Source: an uncultured Clostridia bacterium
Lineage (GTDB): Bacteria; Bacillota; Clostridia; CAKSNL01; HGM11501
Assembly (NCBI GenBank): GCA_934476235.1
Contig: CAKSNL010000009.1
Span: 1-64,000, forward strand
DNA length: 64,000 bases
Reading direction: 5' to 3'
Shown: one piece after another, positions 40,015 through 48,782 of the stretch
How the letters are laid out: every line of letters begins with the position of its first letter
Numbering within the stretch: position 1 is the first letter of the stretch
Notes under the pieces: model-generated
Databases searched by the model: none
The model's input: only the letters and a program-made list of their open reading frames with translations
What the model was told of the DNA's origin: nothing
Made by a program: the position numbers and the translations under genes

Positions 40015-40194
40015 TTATATTTCTTCACATTTAACAAGATAAGAAATCTTGTTAACCATACCTCTGATTGTAGGTACGTCGTCTTTCTCAACGACATCTC
40101 TTATTTTCTTGAGACCCAATGCCTGCGCGGTCTTGATGTGGTCATCTTTACGTCCGATCAAGCTCTTCTCAAGTGTTATTTTGAGTTTTGCCAT
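40015..40194 (-). CDS. rpmD: 50S ribosomal protein L30
   Basis: A 59-residue protein, read directly: it starts MAKLKITLEKSLIGRKDDHI and contains GLKKIRDVVEKDDVPTIRGM. This is the short bacterial L30. It lies between rpsE and rplO as expected, 18 nt after rpsE. Confidence 0.97.
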   Translation of the reverse strand: MAKLKITLEKSLIGRKDDHIKTAQALGLKKIRDVVEKDDVPTIRGMVNKISYLVKCEEI

Positions 40195-40212
40195 TTTAAA
40201 ACCCTCCTTGTA

Positions 40213-40713
40213 TTAGAGTTCTTCAACGGTCTTTCCTCTTTTTGAAGCTACGGTTTCAGCGTCAAAAAGCTTTGAGAGACCCTCGATTGTTGCCTTTACC
40301 ACATTTCTGGGGTTGTTGCTTCTCATGGACTTTGTTCTGATGTCCTTGATACCGCAAAGCTCAACAACCGCTCTGACGCTTCCGCCTGCGATAACACCGG
40401 TACCGGGCTTAGCGGGCATAAGCAATACCTTGCCTGCGCCGAACTCGCCGATGATCTCGTGAGGAATGGTGCCGTCCTTAAGCGGAACGGTTATCATATT
40501 CTTCTTAGCGTCTTCGATTCCCTTTCTGATAGCGTCGGGAATTTCGGCTGCCTTACCTGTGCCGGCGCCGATTCTGCCCTTACCGTCGCCTACTACTACC
40601 AAAGTAGCGAAACGGAAGGTACGACCGCCTTTAACAACCTTAGCAACACGTGTAATGCTGACTACTTTCTCCTGAATCTCGTCCGCATTTGCTTTTTCAA
40701 TACGATCTGACAT
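40213..40713 (-). CDS. rpsE: 30S ribosomal protein S5
   Basis: 166 residues. The double-stranded-RNA-binding N-terminal domain has VSITRVAKVVKGGRTFRFAT and VVGDGKGRIGAGTGKA. The C-terminal domain includes KPGTGVIAGGSVRAVVELCG. S5 takes part in accuracy and helicase action. It follows rplR by 25 nt. Confidence 0.98.
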   Translation of the reverse strand: MSDRIEKANADEIQEKVVSITRVAKVVKGGRTFRFATLVVVGDGKGRIGAGTGKAAEIPDAIRKGIEDAKKNMITVPLKDGTIPHEIIGEFGAGKVLLMPAKPGTGVIAGGSVRAVVELCGIKDIRTKSMRSNNPRNVVKATIEGLSKLFDAETVASKRGKTVEEL

Positions 40714-40738
40714 TTGCTACACTTCCTTTCTTTCGGAC

Positions 40739-41095
40739 TTAGAATTCAAGTCCTGCTTCTCTGGCACCGTCAGCGACCTCTTTAACACGGCCGTGATAGA
40801 TGTAGCCGCTACGATCGAATACTACGGTTTTGATACCCTTTTCAATAGCCTTATTCGCTATAAGCTTGCCGACTTCACTGGCAGCGGTTTTGTTGCCTCC
40901 AAAGGAATCCTTAAGTTCCAGTGTGGAAGCTGCCGCGAGAGTTACGCCCTTTGTGTCGTCGATAAGCTGAACATACATATTGTTAAGACTTCTGTAAACG
41001 CTCATTCTCGGTCTTTCAGCCGTGCCCGAAATTTTATTGCGGACTCTTAAGTGTCTCTTCTGTCTTGCTTTATTGCTGCTCGACTTAGTAATCAT
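40739..41095 (-). CDS. rplR: 50S ribosomal protein L18
   Basis: 118 residues, a 5S rRNA binder. Signature parts are RHLRVRNKISGTAERPRMSV, YRSLNNMYVQLIDD and VVFDRSGYIYHGRVKEVADG. It lies in normal order between rplF and rpsE. Confidence 0.98.
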   Translation of the reverse strand: MITKSSSNKARQKRHLRVRNKISGTAERPRMSVYRSLNNMYVQLIDDTKGVTLAAASTLELKDSFGGNKTAASEVGKLIANKAIEKGIKTVVFDRSGYIYHGRVKEVADGAREAGLEF

Positions 41096-41116
41096 TTAAG
41101 ACTTACTCCCTTCTAA

Positions 41117-41662
41117 TTATTTCTTTGCCTTGCCGGCTTTGCCTTCCTTGCGTCTTATATGCTCTTCAACATACTTGATGCCCTTACCCTTGTAAGGCTC
41201 AGGAGGTCTCTTTTCACGAACGTTAGCCGCGAATGCGCCGACGAGCTGCTTGTCTGCGCCGCTTATTATGATCTTGTTCTGATCCGGAACGTCAATTGTA
41301 ATTCCCTCGATCTCCTCCATCTCAACCTGATGAGAGTAACCCAAGTTCATTACAAGTTTCTTTCCCTGCTTTGCGGCTCTGTAACCAACGCCGTTGATCT
41401 CAAGCTCTTTCTTAAAGCCCTCTGTAACGCCGACAACCATGTTGTTAAGAAGAGATCTTGTAAGACCGTGGAGTGCCTTGTGCGCCTTCTGCTCAGTGGG
41501 GCGCTTAACCAAAAGCTCATTGCCCTCTTTTTCAACGATCATATCATGATGTATTTCCTGAGTAAGAGTGCCCTTGGGTCCTTTTACTGTAACAACGCTG
41601 CCGTCTATCTTAATATCTACCCCGGCGGGGATTGTTATAGGCATTCTACCTATTCTTGACAT
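41117..41662 (-). CDS. rplF: 50S ribosomal protein L6
   Basis: 181 residues, two similar domains. Signature parts are SRIGRMPITIPAGVDIKID, the second-domain SHQVEMEEIEGITI and the C-terminal RPPEPYKGKGIKYVEEHIRR. It lies near the GTPase-associated centre. Confidence 0.98.
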   Translation of the reverse strand: MSRIGRMPITIPAGVDIKIDGSVVTVKGPKGTLTQEIHHDMIVEKEGNELLVKRPTEQKAHKALHGLTRSLLNNMVVGVTEGFKKELEINGVGYRAAKQGKKLVMNLGYSHQVEMEEIEGITIDVPDQNKIIISGADKQLVGAFAANVREKRPPEPYKGKGIKYVEEHIRRKEGKAGKAKK

Positions 41663-41693
41663 TTAACTCACCACCTATATTTTTAATTTAATA

Positions 41694-42092
41694 CTACCAG
41701 ATAAATGCAAGAACCTCTCCGCCTACATTGGCAAGTCTTGCCTTTTTATCAGTCATAATGCCCTTTGAAGTTGAGATTATTGCGATGCCGAGACCTCTGT
41801 ACACTCTGGGAAGGTCTTCCTTGGAAGCGTACACTCTGAGTCCGGGCTTGGATACTCTCTTAAGACCGCTTATAGCCTTTTCCTTGTTGGCTCCGTACCT
41901 AAGAGCTATCTCTATCATACCCTGCTTACCGTCTTCGGTAACCTGGTATCCCTTTATATAGCCTTCCTCCAAAAGAATCTGAGCGATAGCCTTCTTCATG
42001 TTAGAAGCGGGAACCATTACAGACTCATGCTTTGAGGAGTTAGCGTTTCTGATACGCGTGAGCATATCAGCAATAGGATCTGTTATCTGCAT
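41694..42092 (-). CDS. rpsH: 30S ribosomal protein S8
   Basis: 132 residues. Starts MQITDPIADMLTRIRNANSS and ends GVMT-type with GLGIAIISTSKGIMTDKKAR. S8 is a primary 16S binder and, in E. coli, the repressor of the spc operon. It follows the S14 gene by 30 nt. Confidence 0.98.
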   Translation of the reverse strand: MQITDPIADMLTRIRNANSSKHESVMVPASNMKKAIAQILLEEGYIKGYQVTEDGKQGMIEIALRYGANKEKAISGLKRVSKPGLRVYASKEDLPRVYRGLGIAIISTSKGIMTDKKARLANVGGEVLAFIW

Positions 42093-42122
42093 TATTTATG
42101 CCTCCTTTTCCGTTAGAATGGA

Positions 42123-42308
42123 TTACCAGCTGGCTTTCGTTACGCCGGGAATTTCACCCTTGTAAGCCAACTCTCTGAAGCAGATACGGCAGATGCCGTA
42201 CTTTCTCAGATATGCATGGGGTCTGCCGCAGATCTTGCATCTGTTGTACTCTCTTGTAGAATACTTCTGCTCCTTCTGCTGCTTTAAAATCATAGATTTT
42301 TTAGCCAT
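42123..42308 (-). CDS. rpsZ: 30S ribosomal protein S14, zinc type
   Basis: 61 residues, the short zinc-binding form. The two CxxC pairs are in NRCKICGRPH and GICRICFREL. Starts MAKKSMILKQQKEQKYSTRE. Gram-positive bacteria often also carry a zinc-free copy elsewhere; none is in this window. Confidence 0.97.
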   Translation of the reverse strand: MAKKSMILKQQKEQKYSTREYNRCKICGRPHAYLRKYGICRICFRELAYKGEIPGVTKASW

Positions 42309-42329
42309 AACTATCCTTTCCTCCCTGCA

Positions 42330-42869
42330 TTAGCGAGCGAACGGAGCGCCCATAAGTCTGAGGAGCTCACGTGCTTCTTCATCGGTCTTAGCAGTCGTTA
42401 CGATTACGATGTCCATACCTCTGATCTTGTCGATCTTATCGTACTCGATCTCAGGGAATATGATCTGTTCCTTGATACCGATATTGTAGTTTCCTCTTCC
42501 GTCGAAGCTGTCAGGGTTAATACCGCTGAAGTCTCTTACTCGAGGAAGTGCAACGTTGATGAATCTGTCAAGGAACTCATACATCTTGTCTCTTCTTAAG
42601 GTTACTTTGCAGCCGATCTCTACGCCCTCTCTTAACTTAAAGTTAGCGATGGACTTTTTCGCCCTCGTAGTGATGGGCTTCTGACCGGTAATTTTACCGA
42701 GGTCTCCTATAGCGGCTTCAAGCTCCTTGGGATTATCCTTTGCCTCACCGATACCGATATTTATAACTACCTTGGAAATCTTAGGGATCTCCATGGGATT
42801 TTTATAACCGAACTTTTCAACCAAAGCCTTGGTTACCTGTTCGTCATACAATGTTTTAAGTCTTGCCAT
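42330..42869 (-). CDS. rplE: 50S ribosomal protein L5
   Basis: 179 residues, a 5S rRNA binder that touches P-site tRNA. Signature parts are VVINIGIGEAKDNPKELE, the GQKPITTRAKKSIANFKLRE stretch and RDFSGINPDSFDGRGNYNIG. It is followed by S14 after 21 nt. Confidence 0.98.
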   Translation of the reverse strand: MARLKTLYDEQVTKALVEKFGYKNPMEIPKISKVVINIGIGEAKDNPKELEAAIGDLGKITGQKPITTRAKKSIANFKLREGVEIGCKVTLRRDKMYEFLDRFINVALPRVRDFSGINPDSFDGRGNYNIGIKEQIIFPEIEYDKIDKIRGMDIVIVTTAKTDEEARELLRLMGAPFAR

Positions 42870-42888
42870 TGGTCACAACCTCCTCTCA

Positions 42889-43209
42889 TCAGTCGTTAAA
42901 GGTTTCACCGCACTTTTTGCAAACGCGAACCTTGTTGCCGCCGTCAAGCAGCTTATAGCCTATTCTTGTGGGCTTATTGCACTTGGGGCAGATATGCATT
43001 ACCTTGCATGCATTGATGGGTGCTTCCTTTTTGATAATTCCGCCGGGCTCAGTCTGGCTTTTAGCCTTCTGATGCTTGGTCGTTATGTTAACGTTCTCAA
43101 CTACAACTCTGCCGGCTTTGGGATCTACGGAAAGCACCTTGCCTGTCTTACCTTTGTGTGAGCCGGATAATACAACTACCTGGTCACCTTTCTTAATATG
43201 AAGCGACAT
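42889..43209 (-). CDS. rplX: 50S ribosomal protein L24
   Basis: 106 residues. The KOW motif is KKGDQVVVLSGSHKGKTGKV. The C-terminal part has CPKCNKPTRIGYKLLDGG and a CKKCGE pair, so a zinc ribbon is likely. It initiates 50S assembly. Confidence 0.98.
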   Translation of the reverse strand: MSLHIKKGDQVVVLSGSHKGKTGKVLSVDPKAGRVVVENVNITTKHQKAKSQTEPGGIIKKEAPINACKVMHICPKCNKPTRIGYKLLDGGNKVRVCKKCGETFND

Positions 43210-43221
43210 ATTGGTACCTCC

Positions 43222-43590
43222 TTACAGAACTTCGGGAGCAAGAGAAAGAATCTTCATATATTCTTTTTCTCTTAACTCTCTTGCTACGGGCCCGAAGATA
43301 CGTGTCCCCTTGGGATTCTTGTCATCCTGGATTATAACCGCAGCGTTTTCGTCAAATCTTATATAAGAACCATCCGCACGTCTTAAGTTGTTAACAGTAC
43401 GAACGACAACCGCCTTTACAACATCACCTTTTTTAACAATACCGCCGGGTGCTGCTTTCTTAACCGAGCAGATGATAACGTCGCCAACGGACGCATACTT
43501 TCTGCCTGATCCGCCTAAAACGCGGATGCACATAAGCTCTTTAGCACCTGTATTGTCAGCTACTTTTAAAAGAGTCTGCTGCTGTATCAC
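43222..43590 (-). CDS. rplN: 50S ribosomal protein L14
   Basis: 122 residues. Starts MIQQQTLLKVADNTGAKELM, with GGSGRKYASVGDVIICSVKK and the C-terminal FGPVARELREKEYMKILSLA. The start codon is GTG, with GGAG upstream. L14 contacts 16S rRNA across the subunit interface. Confidence 0.98.
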   Translation of the reverse strand: MIQQQTLLKVADNTGAKELMCIRVLGGSGRKYASVGDVIICSVKKAAPGGIVKKGDVVKAVVVRTVNNLRRADGSYIRFDENAAVIIQDDKNPKGTRIFGPVARELREKEYMKILSLAPEVL

Positions 43591-43628
43591 GATTTTTCAC
43601 TCCTTCCGATAATTTGAATTGGAATAAA

Positions 43629-43889
43629 TTATTTAACTTTTTCTACTATTTCAACAAGTCTCCATCTCTTGTCACGGCTTAAGGGTCTTGTCTCCATAAC
43701 CTTTACCTTATCGCCGATCTGGCACTCATTGTTTTCGTCATGAGCCTTAAGAGTGTAGGTGCTCTTAACAACCTTGCCGTAGAGAGGATGCTTAACGTGC
43801 TCTTCAATTGCAACAACGATGGTCTTATCCATTTTGTTGCTCTTGACAACACCTATTCTGACTTTGCGGAAATTTCTTGTTTCAGACAT
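43629..43889 (-). CDS. rpsQ: 30S ribosomal protein S17
   Basis: 86 residues, an OB fold: GVVKSNKMDKTIVVAIEEHV, KHPLYGKVVKSTYTLKAHD and the C-terminal METRPLSRDKRWRLVEIVEK. It is a primary 16S rRNA binder. It lies between rpmC and rplN. Confidence 0.98.
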   Translation of the reverse strand: MSETRNFRKVRIGVVKSNKMDKTIVVAIEEHVKHPLYGKVVKSTYTLKAHDENNECQIGDKVKVMETRPLSRDKRWRLVEIVEKVK

Positions 43890-43913
43890 TTATTTTACCT
43901 CCTTCCGAGCGGC

Positions 43914-44108
43914 TTACGCGTTCATCTCTTTCTCTTTGATTACCGTCATAACTTTAGCGATGGACTTTTTCGTCTCAACTATCTTCATCGGATTGTCAAG
44001 CTGGTTGGTCGCATGCTGGAATCTGAGATTGAAAAGCTCGCTCTTAAGGTCGGCAAGCTTGCTCTTAAGTTCCTCTAAGGATAATTCACGAATTTCTTTA
44101 ATTTTCAT
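43914..44108 (-). CDS. rpmC: 50S ribosomal protein L29
   Basis: 64 residues, two helices: MKIKEIRELSLEELKSKLAD and ELFNLRFQHATNQLDNPMKI. The start at 44108 has GGAGGG 9 nt upstream; ten extra codons in the longer frame belong to rplP overlap. It starts inside the last 11 nt of rplP. Confidence 0.97.
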   Translation of the reverse strand: MKIKEIRELSLEELKSKLADLKSELFNLRFQHATNQLDNPMKIVETKKSIAKVMTVIKEKEMNA

Positions 44109-44529
44109 TCGAATCACCCTCCGTTTCTTTTTTAACAAATTTGCACTTTATGGGGAGCTTGTGCATAGCGAGTCTCATTGCTTCTCTTGCAACTTCCTCT
44201 TCAACGCCCTTAACCTCGAACAAAACTCTGCCCGGCTTAACAACGGCTACCCAATACTCGGGCGAACCTTTACCGGAACCCATTCGGGTCTCAGCCGGCT
44301 TTTCGGTTACAGGCTTATCGGGGAATATTTTAATGAATACCTGACCGCCTCTCTTGATGTAACGCGTAAGCGCGATACGGGCAGCCTCTATCTGGTTAGA
44401 AGTGATCCAGGCGGGCTGAAGAGCCTGAAGACCGTAATCGCCGTAAGTAACTGTGTTACCCTTCTGCGCGGTACCCTTCATTCTGCCTCTGAATACTCTT
44501 CTGTGCTTAACTCTTTTAGGCATTAACAT
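44098..44529 (-). CDS. rplP: 50S ribosomal protein L16
   Basis: 143 residues. Starts MLMPKRVKHRRVFRGRMKGT and contains FIKIFPDKPVTEKPAETRMG and GKGSPEYWVAVVKPGRVLFE. L16 helps place A-site tRNA. The ATG at 44529 has GGAGG 8 nt upstream and lies within the last 14 nt of rpsC; the longer frame is not used. Confidence 0.97.
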   Translation of the reverse strand: MLMPKRVKHRRVFRGRMKGTAQKGNTVTYGDYGLQALQPAWITSNQIEAARIALTRYIKRGGQVFIKIFPDKPVTEKPAETRMGSGKGSPEYWVAVVKPGRVLFEVKGVEEEVAREAMRLAMHKLPIKCKFVKKETEGDSNEN

Positions 44530-45250
44530 TGTTTTTGCCTCCTTCCGTCCTGCGGGGCGCTCTTCTGTCTCTCCTCGGTCTCTCATTTACCGGAGGAGCG
44601 ATCTCAGCAGCCGCCTTCGTTCCGGGAAGAACCTCGCCCTTGTAGATCCATACCTTAACGCCGATCTTACCGTAGGTGGTGTTTGCCTCCCAGAATCCGT
44701 AATCAATGTCAGCTCTCAATGTCTGAAGCGGAATAGTACCGTCGTGATAGTGCTCTGTTCTTGCGATCTCGGCACCGCCCAAACGGCCTGAGCATGTGGT
44801 CTTGATACCCTTTGCTCCCATCTTCATTGCTCTCTGCATCGAGCTCTTCATAGCCTTTCTGAAAGAAATTCTCTTTTCAAGCTGTGCAGCGATGTTCTCA
44901 GCAACGAGCTGTGCGTTAGTTGAAGGATTCTTTACCTCAACTATGTTTACCGCAACTTCCTTGCCGGTCATTGCAGCGATCTTATCTTTCAGCTTTTCGA
45001 TTTCAGAACCGTTCTTACCGATGATAACACCGGGTCTTGCCGTGTTTATAGAAACCGTTACCTTATTGTTTGCTCTCTCGATCTCTATTTTGGAAACGTT
45101 AGCGGCAAACAAGGTCTTCTTAAGGAAGGTTCTGATCTTATAATCTTCTACAAGATTGTCGCCGAAAGTCTTTTTATCAGCGTACCACTTGGAGTCCCAG
45201 TCTTTGATGACGCCGACTCTCAAGCCGTGGGGATTAACTTTCTGACCCAT
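44516..45250 (-). CDS. rpsC: 30S ribosomal protein S3
   Basis: 244 residues, a little longer than usual because of an Arg- and Pro-rich tail. It has the N-terminal MGQKVNPHGLRVGVIKDWDS, a KH domain with GVIIGKNGSEIEKLK, and the C-terminal GRLGGAEIARTEHYHDGTIP and ADIDYGFWEANTTYGKIGVK. Its start shares one base with the rplV stop. Confidence 0.98.
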   Translation of the reverse strand: MGQKVNPHGLRVGVIKDWDSKWYADKKTFGDNLVEDYKIRTFLKKTLFAANVSKIEIERANNKVTVSINTARPGVIIGKNGSEIEKLKDKIAAMTGKEVAVNIVEVKNPSTNAQLVAENIAAQLEKRISFRKAMKSSMQRAMKMGAKGIKTTCSGRLGGAEIARTEHYHDGTIPLQTLRADIDYGFWEANTTYGKIGVKVWIYKGEVLPGTKAAAEIAPPVNERPRRDRRAPRRTEGGKNNVNA

Positions 45251-45603
45251 TATTTTGCCTCCCTTTCTTTAACAACTATAGTAATGTGGCATGTTCTCTT
45301 CAATATCCTGAACGCACGTCCCTGTGCTCTGGGTCTGATTCTTTTAAGTGTCGGACCCGCATTTGCGTAAGCCTCTGCTACGTACAAATCATCAGGATTC
45401 ATGCCGAAATTGTTTTCCGCGTTTGCTACTGCGGAGCCTAAAAGTTTTATTAAAACCTCAGAAGCAGCCTTGGGGGTGTTTTTGAGAATTCCCATTGCAG
45501 TGCCCACAGGCTTGTTTCTGATGAGGTCGTTGACAATATTCACCTTTCTGGGTGATATGCGAATATAGCGTGCAATCGCTTTCGCTTCTGTTCTTGCCTC
45601 CAT
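45250..45603 (-). CDS. rplV: 50S ribosomal protein L22
   Basis: 117 residues. Starts MEARTEAKAIARYIRISPRK, with VNIVNDLIRNKPVGTAMGIL, and ends in LKRIRPRAQGRAFRILKRTC, whose beta hairpin lines the exit tunnel. The ATG at 45603 has GGAGG 8 nt upstream; a TTG two codons earlier is closer and less likely. Confidence 0.98.
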   Translation of the reverse strand: MEARTEAKAIARYIRISPRKVNIVNDLIRNKPVGTAMGILKNTPKAASEVLIKLLGSAVANAENNFGMNPDDLYVAEAYANAGPTLKRIRPRAQGRAFRILKRTCHITIVVKEREAK

Positions 45604-45630
45604 CGACAATTCCTCCTCTCTTACGAGATA

Positions 45631-45909
45631 TTATTTCGTGCCGGTTGTCTTTGCGCCCGCGTGACCTTTGAAGGTTCTTGTCGGAGCAAATTCACCTAAC
45701 TTATGACCAACCATATCTTCTGTTACATAAACCGGAACATGCTTTCTTCCGTCATGAACCGCTATTGTATGACCTACAAAATCGGGGAAAATCGTGGAAG
45801 ATCTTGACCAGGTTTTAAGAACTCTTTTTTCGCCTGCCTCGTTCATTTTAACTATACGATTGTAAAGCTTTTCATCAACGAAGGGGCCTTTCTTTATGCT
45901 GCGTCCCAT
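45631..45909 (-). CDS. rpsS: 30S ribosomal protein S19
   Basis: 92 residues. Starts MGRSIKKGPFVDEKLYNRIV, with TWSRSSTIFPDFVGHTIAVH and LGEFAPTRTFKGHAG. It lies in the 30S head with S13. Normal place after rplB. Confidence 0.98.
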   Translation of the reverse strand: MGRSIKKGPFVDEKLYNRIVKMNEAGEKRVLKTWSRSSTIFPDFVGHTIAVHDGRKHVPVYVTEDMVGHKLGEFAPTRTFKGHAGAKTTGTK

Positions 45910-45927
45910 TTATAAATCCTCCTTATA

Positions 45928-46761
45928 TTATTTACCGTTACGGGTCTTAACGATATACTTGTTAGAGTATCTCTTATGCTTACGCGTTTTAAGACCCAAA
46001 GCAGGCTTACCCCAAGGTGTAACGGGGCTGGGCAGACCGATGGGTGACTTACCTTCACCACCGCCGTGAGGATGGTCGTTCGGGTTCATTACAACACCGC
46101 GGACTGTGGGACGGATGCCCATATGTCTCTTTCTGCCGGCTTTACCGATTGAAATGTTCTCATGGTCGAGGTTACCGATAACACCGATTGTGGCTTTGCA
46201 GTCAACATCGATCATTCTTACCTCGCCGGAGGGCATTCTGATCTGAGCATACTTGCCTTCCTTAGCCATGAGCTGTGCGCTTGCGCCCGCACTTCTTACG
46301 AGCTGACCGCCCTTGCCCTTCGATACCTCGATGTTGTGGATCAGGGTACCTACCGGGATAGCCTTGATGGGAAGGCAGTTGCCGGGCTTAATGTCCGCGC
46401 CTTCGCCGGAAACGATCTTGTCGCCGACCTTGATTTCGGAGGGAGCCAGGATGTATCTCTTCTCGCCGTCCTCATACTGAACGAGTGCGATGTTCGCGCT
46501 TCTGTTCGGGTCGTACTCTATCGTCATAACCGTCGCGGTCATGTCAAGCTTATTTCTCTTGAAATCTATTACTCTGTATTTTCTCCTGTTAGCGCCGCCT
46601 CTGTGACGAACCGTGATTCTGCCGTAGGAATTTCTTCCGGCATTATTCTTTAAGGGTTCTAAAAGAGAACGCTCGGGCTTGTTGGTGGTGATTTCCTCGA
46701 AAGTGGAAACCGTCATCTGTCTGCGTGCAGGAGAAGTAGGATTGTACTTTCTTATAGCCAT
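45928..46761 (-). CDS. rplB: 50S ribosomal protein L2
   Basis: 277 residues, the usual length. Signature parts are MAIRKYNPTSPARRQMTVST, GRITVRHRGGANRRKYRVID and VMNPNDHPHGGGEGKSPIG with the conserved His near the peptidyl transferase centre. The ATG at 46761 is 9 nt after GGAG; a TTG three codons earlier is too close. Confidence 0.98.
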   Translation of the reverse strand: MAIRKYNPTSPARRQMTVSTFEEITTNKPERSLLEPLKNNAGRNSYGRITVRHRGGANRRKYRVIDFKRNKLDMTATVMTIEYDPNRSANIALVQYEDGEKRYILAPSEIKVGDKIVSGEGADIKPGNCLPIKAIPVGTLIHNIEVSKGKGGQLVRSAGASAQLMAKEGKYAQIRMPSGEVRMIDVDCKATIGVIGNLDHENISIGKAGRKRHMGIRPTVRGVVMNPNDHPHGGGEGKSPIGLPSPVTPWGKPALGLKTRKHKRYSNKYIVKTRNGK

Positions 46762-46797
46762 TTTTTTCAACTCCTAACTTTCTTTAACTTACCGGGA

Positions 46798-47097
46798 TTA
46801 TATAAGACCTTCGAAGGCTTCGATAGTCTTGCTGTTTTCGGTAAGCTTTACTACTGCCTTTTTCCAGTCGGGTCTTCTTCCCTGGTTAGCGCCCATTCTT
46901 TTGAGCTTTCCCATAAATCTTGCGGTCGTAACCTTTTCAACCTCTGTGCCGGGGAATAACTCTTCAACGGCTTTTTTGATCTCTATCTTGTTAGCGGTGA
47001 GGCTTACAACGAAAGTATACTTTCTGTCAGCGATCTGCTCCATACCCTGCTCGGTGATTAAGGGCTTTTTAATTATATCGTAAGCTGTTTTATTCAT
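46798..47097 (-). CDS. rplW: 50S ribosomal protein L23
   Basis: 99 residues. Starts MNKTAYDIIKKPLITEQGME, with KYTFVVSLTANKIEIKKAVE and LFPGTEVEKVTTARF. It forms the docking place for trigger factor and SRP at the exit tunnel. Start and rplD stop share one base. Confidence 0.98.
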   Translation of the reverse strand: MNKTAYDIIKKPLITEQGMEQIADRKYTFVVSLTANKIEIKKAVEELFPGTEVEKVTTARFMGKLKRMGANQGRRPDWKKAVVKLTENSKTIEAFEGLI

Positions 47098-47720
47098 TAC
47101 GCATACACCTCCTGGAGTTTCTCTACCGCACTCTTAGCCACAATAAGCTTATCGTACTTCAAAAGGTCATATACGTTAAGCATTCCGACAAAGGAAGCTT
47201 TTGCGCCTTCAATGTTTCTTGTGGAAAGATATACGTTTGTATCCTTATCGCAGGTAACAACGAGAGCCTTCTTGTCCTCGCCGAGCTTTGCGATGAAGGA
47301 CGCCATGGTCTTTGTCTTAACTTCGTCCATCTTAAGATCGTCGATAACGAAAATCTTGTTCTCAAGAACCTTGGACGAAAGAGCGGACTTCATAGCCAGA
47401 GCCTTTACCTTCTTATTAATAGAATATCTGTAATCTCTGGGCTTCGGTCCCAATGCAACGCCGCCGCCGACATGCTGAGGAGCTCTGATGGAGCCCTGTC
47501 TTGCACGGCCTGTGCCCTTCTGTCTGTAGGGCTTTGCACCGCCGCCGTTAACTTCGGTACGAGTCTTTGTCGACTGCGTGCCCTGTCTCTGGTTTGCAAG
47601 ATAGTTTTTAACGACCGTATGAAGAACGGCACCGTTTACCTCACAGCCGAAAACCGCATCCGCAAGATCGATCTCGCCTACCTTAGCGGCAGTCATATCA
47701 AATAAATCTGTTTTAGGCAT
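47097..47720 (-). CDS. rplD: 50S ribosomal protein L4
   Basis: 207 residues. The extended loop GGGAKPYRQKGTGRARQGSI is the part that enters the exit tunnel. Starts MPKTDLFDMTAAKVGEIDLA; seven extra codons in the longer frame are before the GGAGG-guided ATG. In enterobacteria L4 also represses the S10 operon through its leader, which matters for the structured leader found upstream here. Confidence 0.98.
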   Translation of the reverse strand: MPKTDLFDMTAAKVGEIDLADAVFGCEVNGAVLHTVVKNYLANQRQGTQSTKTRTEVNGGGAKPYRQKGTGRARQGSIRAPQHVGGGVALGPKPRDYRYSINKKVKALAMKSALSSKVLENKIFVIDDLKMDEVKTKTMASFIAKLGEDKKALVVTCDKDTNVYLSTRNIEGAKASFVGMLNVYDLLKYDKLIVAKSAVEKLQEVYA

Positions 47721-47743
47721 GTAAATTCCTCCTTCCTTCAAAC

Positions 47744-48376
47744 TTACGCTTTAACTGCGTTTCTTACTGTAACAATTCCGCCCTTAGCGCCGGGAATTGC
47801 ACCTTTTATCAAAAGAAGATTTCTCTCGGCATCAACTTTTACGATTTCAAGGTTTAATACGGTAACTCTGTCAACACCCATGTGACCGGGGAGCTTCTTG
47901 CCCTTTAATACTCTCGAAGGAGTGGAGCATGCGCCCATTGAGCCGGGGTGACGGTGTACGGGACCCGTACCGTGAGTTTCCTTAAGACGGCTTGCGTTGT
48001 GACGCTTGATAACACCGGCGTAGCCTTTACCTTTGGAAATACCGATTACATCGACCTTGTCAGCCTCGGCGAAGATGTCCGCCTTGATCTCATCGTTAAG
48101 ATTGAGAGCCGATGTGTCGGAGAGTCTGAACTCTCTTAAATATTTCTTCGCTTCAGCGCCGGCTTTAGCGAAATGACCCTTTAAGGGCTTCGTTGTGTGC
48201 TTGTCCTTCAAGGGTGCGAATCCAACCTGAACAGCCTCATAACCGTCCTTCTCAACGGTCTTCTTCTGAATTACTGTGCAGGGTCCGGCTTCGACAACAG
48301 TTACGGGAACAACTTTTCCGTCCGCATTGAAAACCTGAGTCATGCCGATTTTCTTACCTATAATTGCCTTTTCCAT
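47744..48376 (-). CDS. rplC: 50S ribosomal protein L3
   Basis: 210 residues. Signature parts are MEKAIIGKKIGMTQVFNADG, VIGISKGKGYAGVIKRHNAS and GTGPVHRHPGSMGACSTPSR with LKGKKLPGHMGVDRVTVLNL. One of the first proteins in 50S assembly. An 85-nt gap with GGTCAA repeats separates it from rpsJ. Confidence 0.98.
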   Translation of the reverse strand: MEKAIIGKKIGMTQVFNADGKVVPVTVVEAGPCTVIQKKTVEKDGYEAVQVGFAPLKDKHTTKPLKGHFAKAGAEAKKYLREFRLSDTSALNLNDEIKADIFAEADKVDVIGISKGKGYAGVIKRHNASRLKETHGTGPVHRHPGSMGACSTPSRVLKGKKLPGHMGVDRVTVLNLEIVKVDAERNLLLIKGAIPGAKGGIVTVRNAVKA

Positions 48377-48461
48377 GGAATAACTTCCTCCTTAAATTGG
48401 TTATTGGTTGACCTTTGGAGCCAACATTGACCGGTAAACCGGAGTTTTTAAGATGTCCTTT

Positions 48462-48782
48462 TTATGCGTTCTGCACGAGTTTGATCTCAACCTGAACGCC
48501 GGCAGGAACATCGAGTCTGCCGAGAGCTTCAACAGTCTTGTGTGTGGGAGAAAGAATGTCGATTAATCTCTTGTGTGTTCTCATTTCAAACTGCTCACGT
48601 GAATCTTTGTACTTATGCACCGCTCTTAATATGGTAACGATTTCCTTCTCCGTGGGAAGAGGAATCGGACCCTTTACTTCAGAGCCTGTTCTTTTTGCTG
48701 TTTCCACAATCTTGTCTGCGGACTGGTCAAGAAGAGCATGGTCATAAGCTTTCAATCTGATTCTTATTTTCTGTTTTGCCAT
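48462..48782 (-). CDS. rpsJ: 30S ribosomal protein S10 (NusE)
   Basis: 106 residues. Starts MAKQKIRIRLKAYDHALLDQ, with IVETAKRTGSEVKGPIPLPT and FEMRTHKRLIDILSPTHKTV. It also works as NusE in transcription antitermination. First gene of the supercluster. GGAGGCGG precedes the ATG. It lies behind a leader of about 330 nt. Confidence 0.98.
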   Translation of the reverse strand: MAKQKIRIRLKAYDHALLDQSADKIVETAKRTGSEVKGPIPLPTEKEIVTILRAVHKYKDSREQFEMRTHKRLIDILSPTHKTVEALGRLDVPAGVQVEIKLVQNA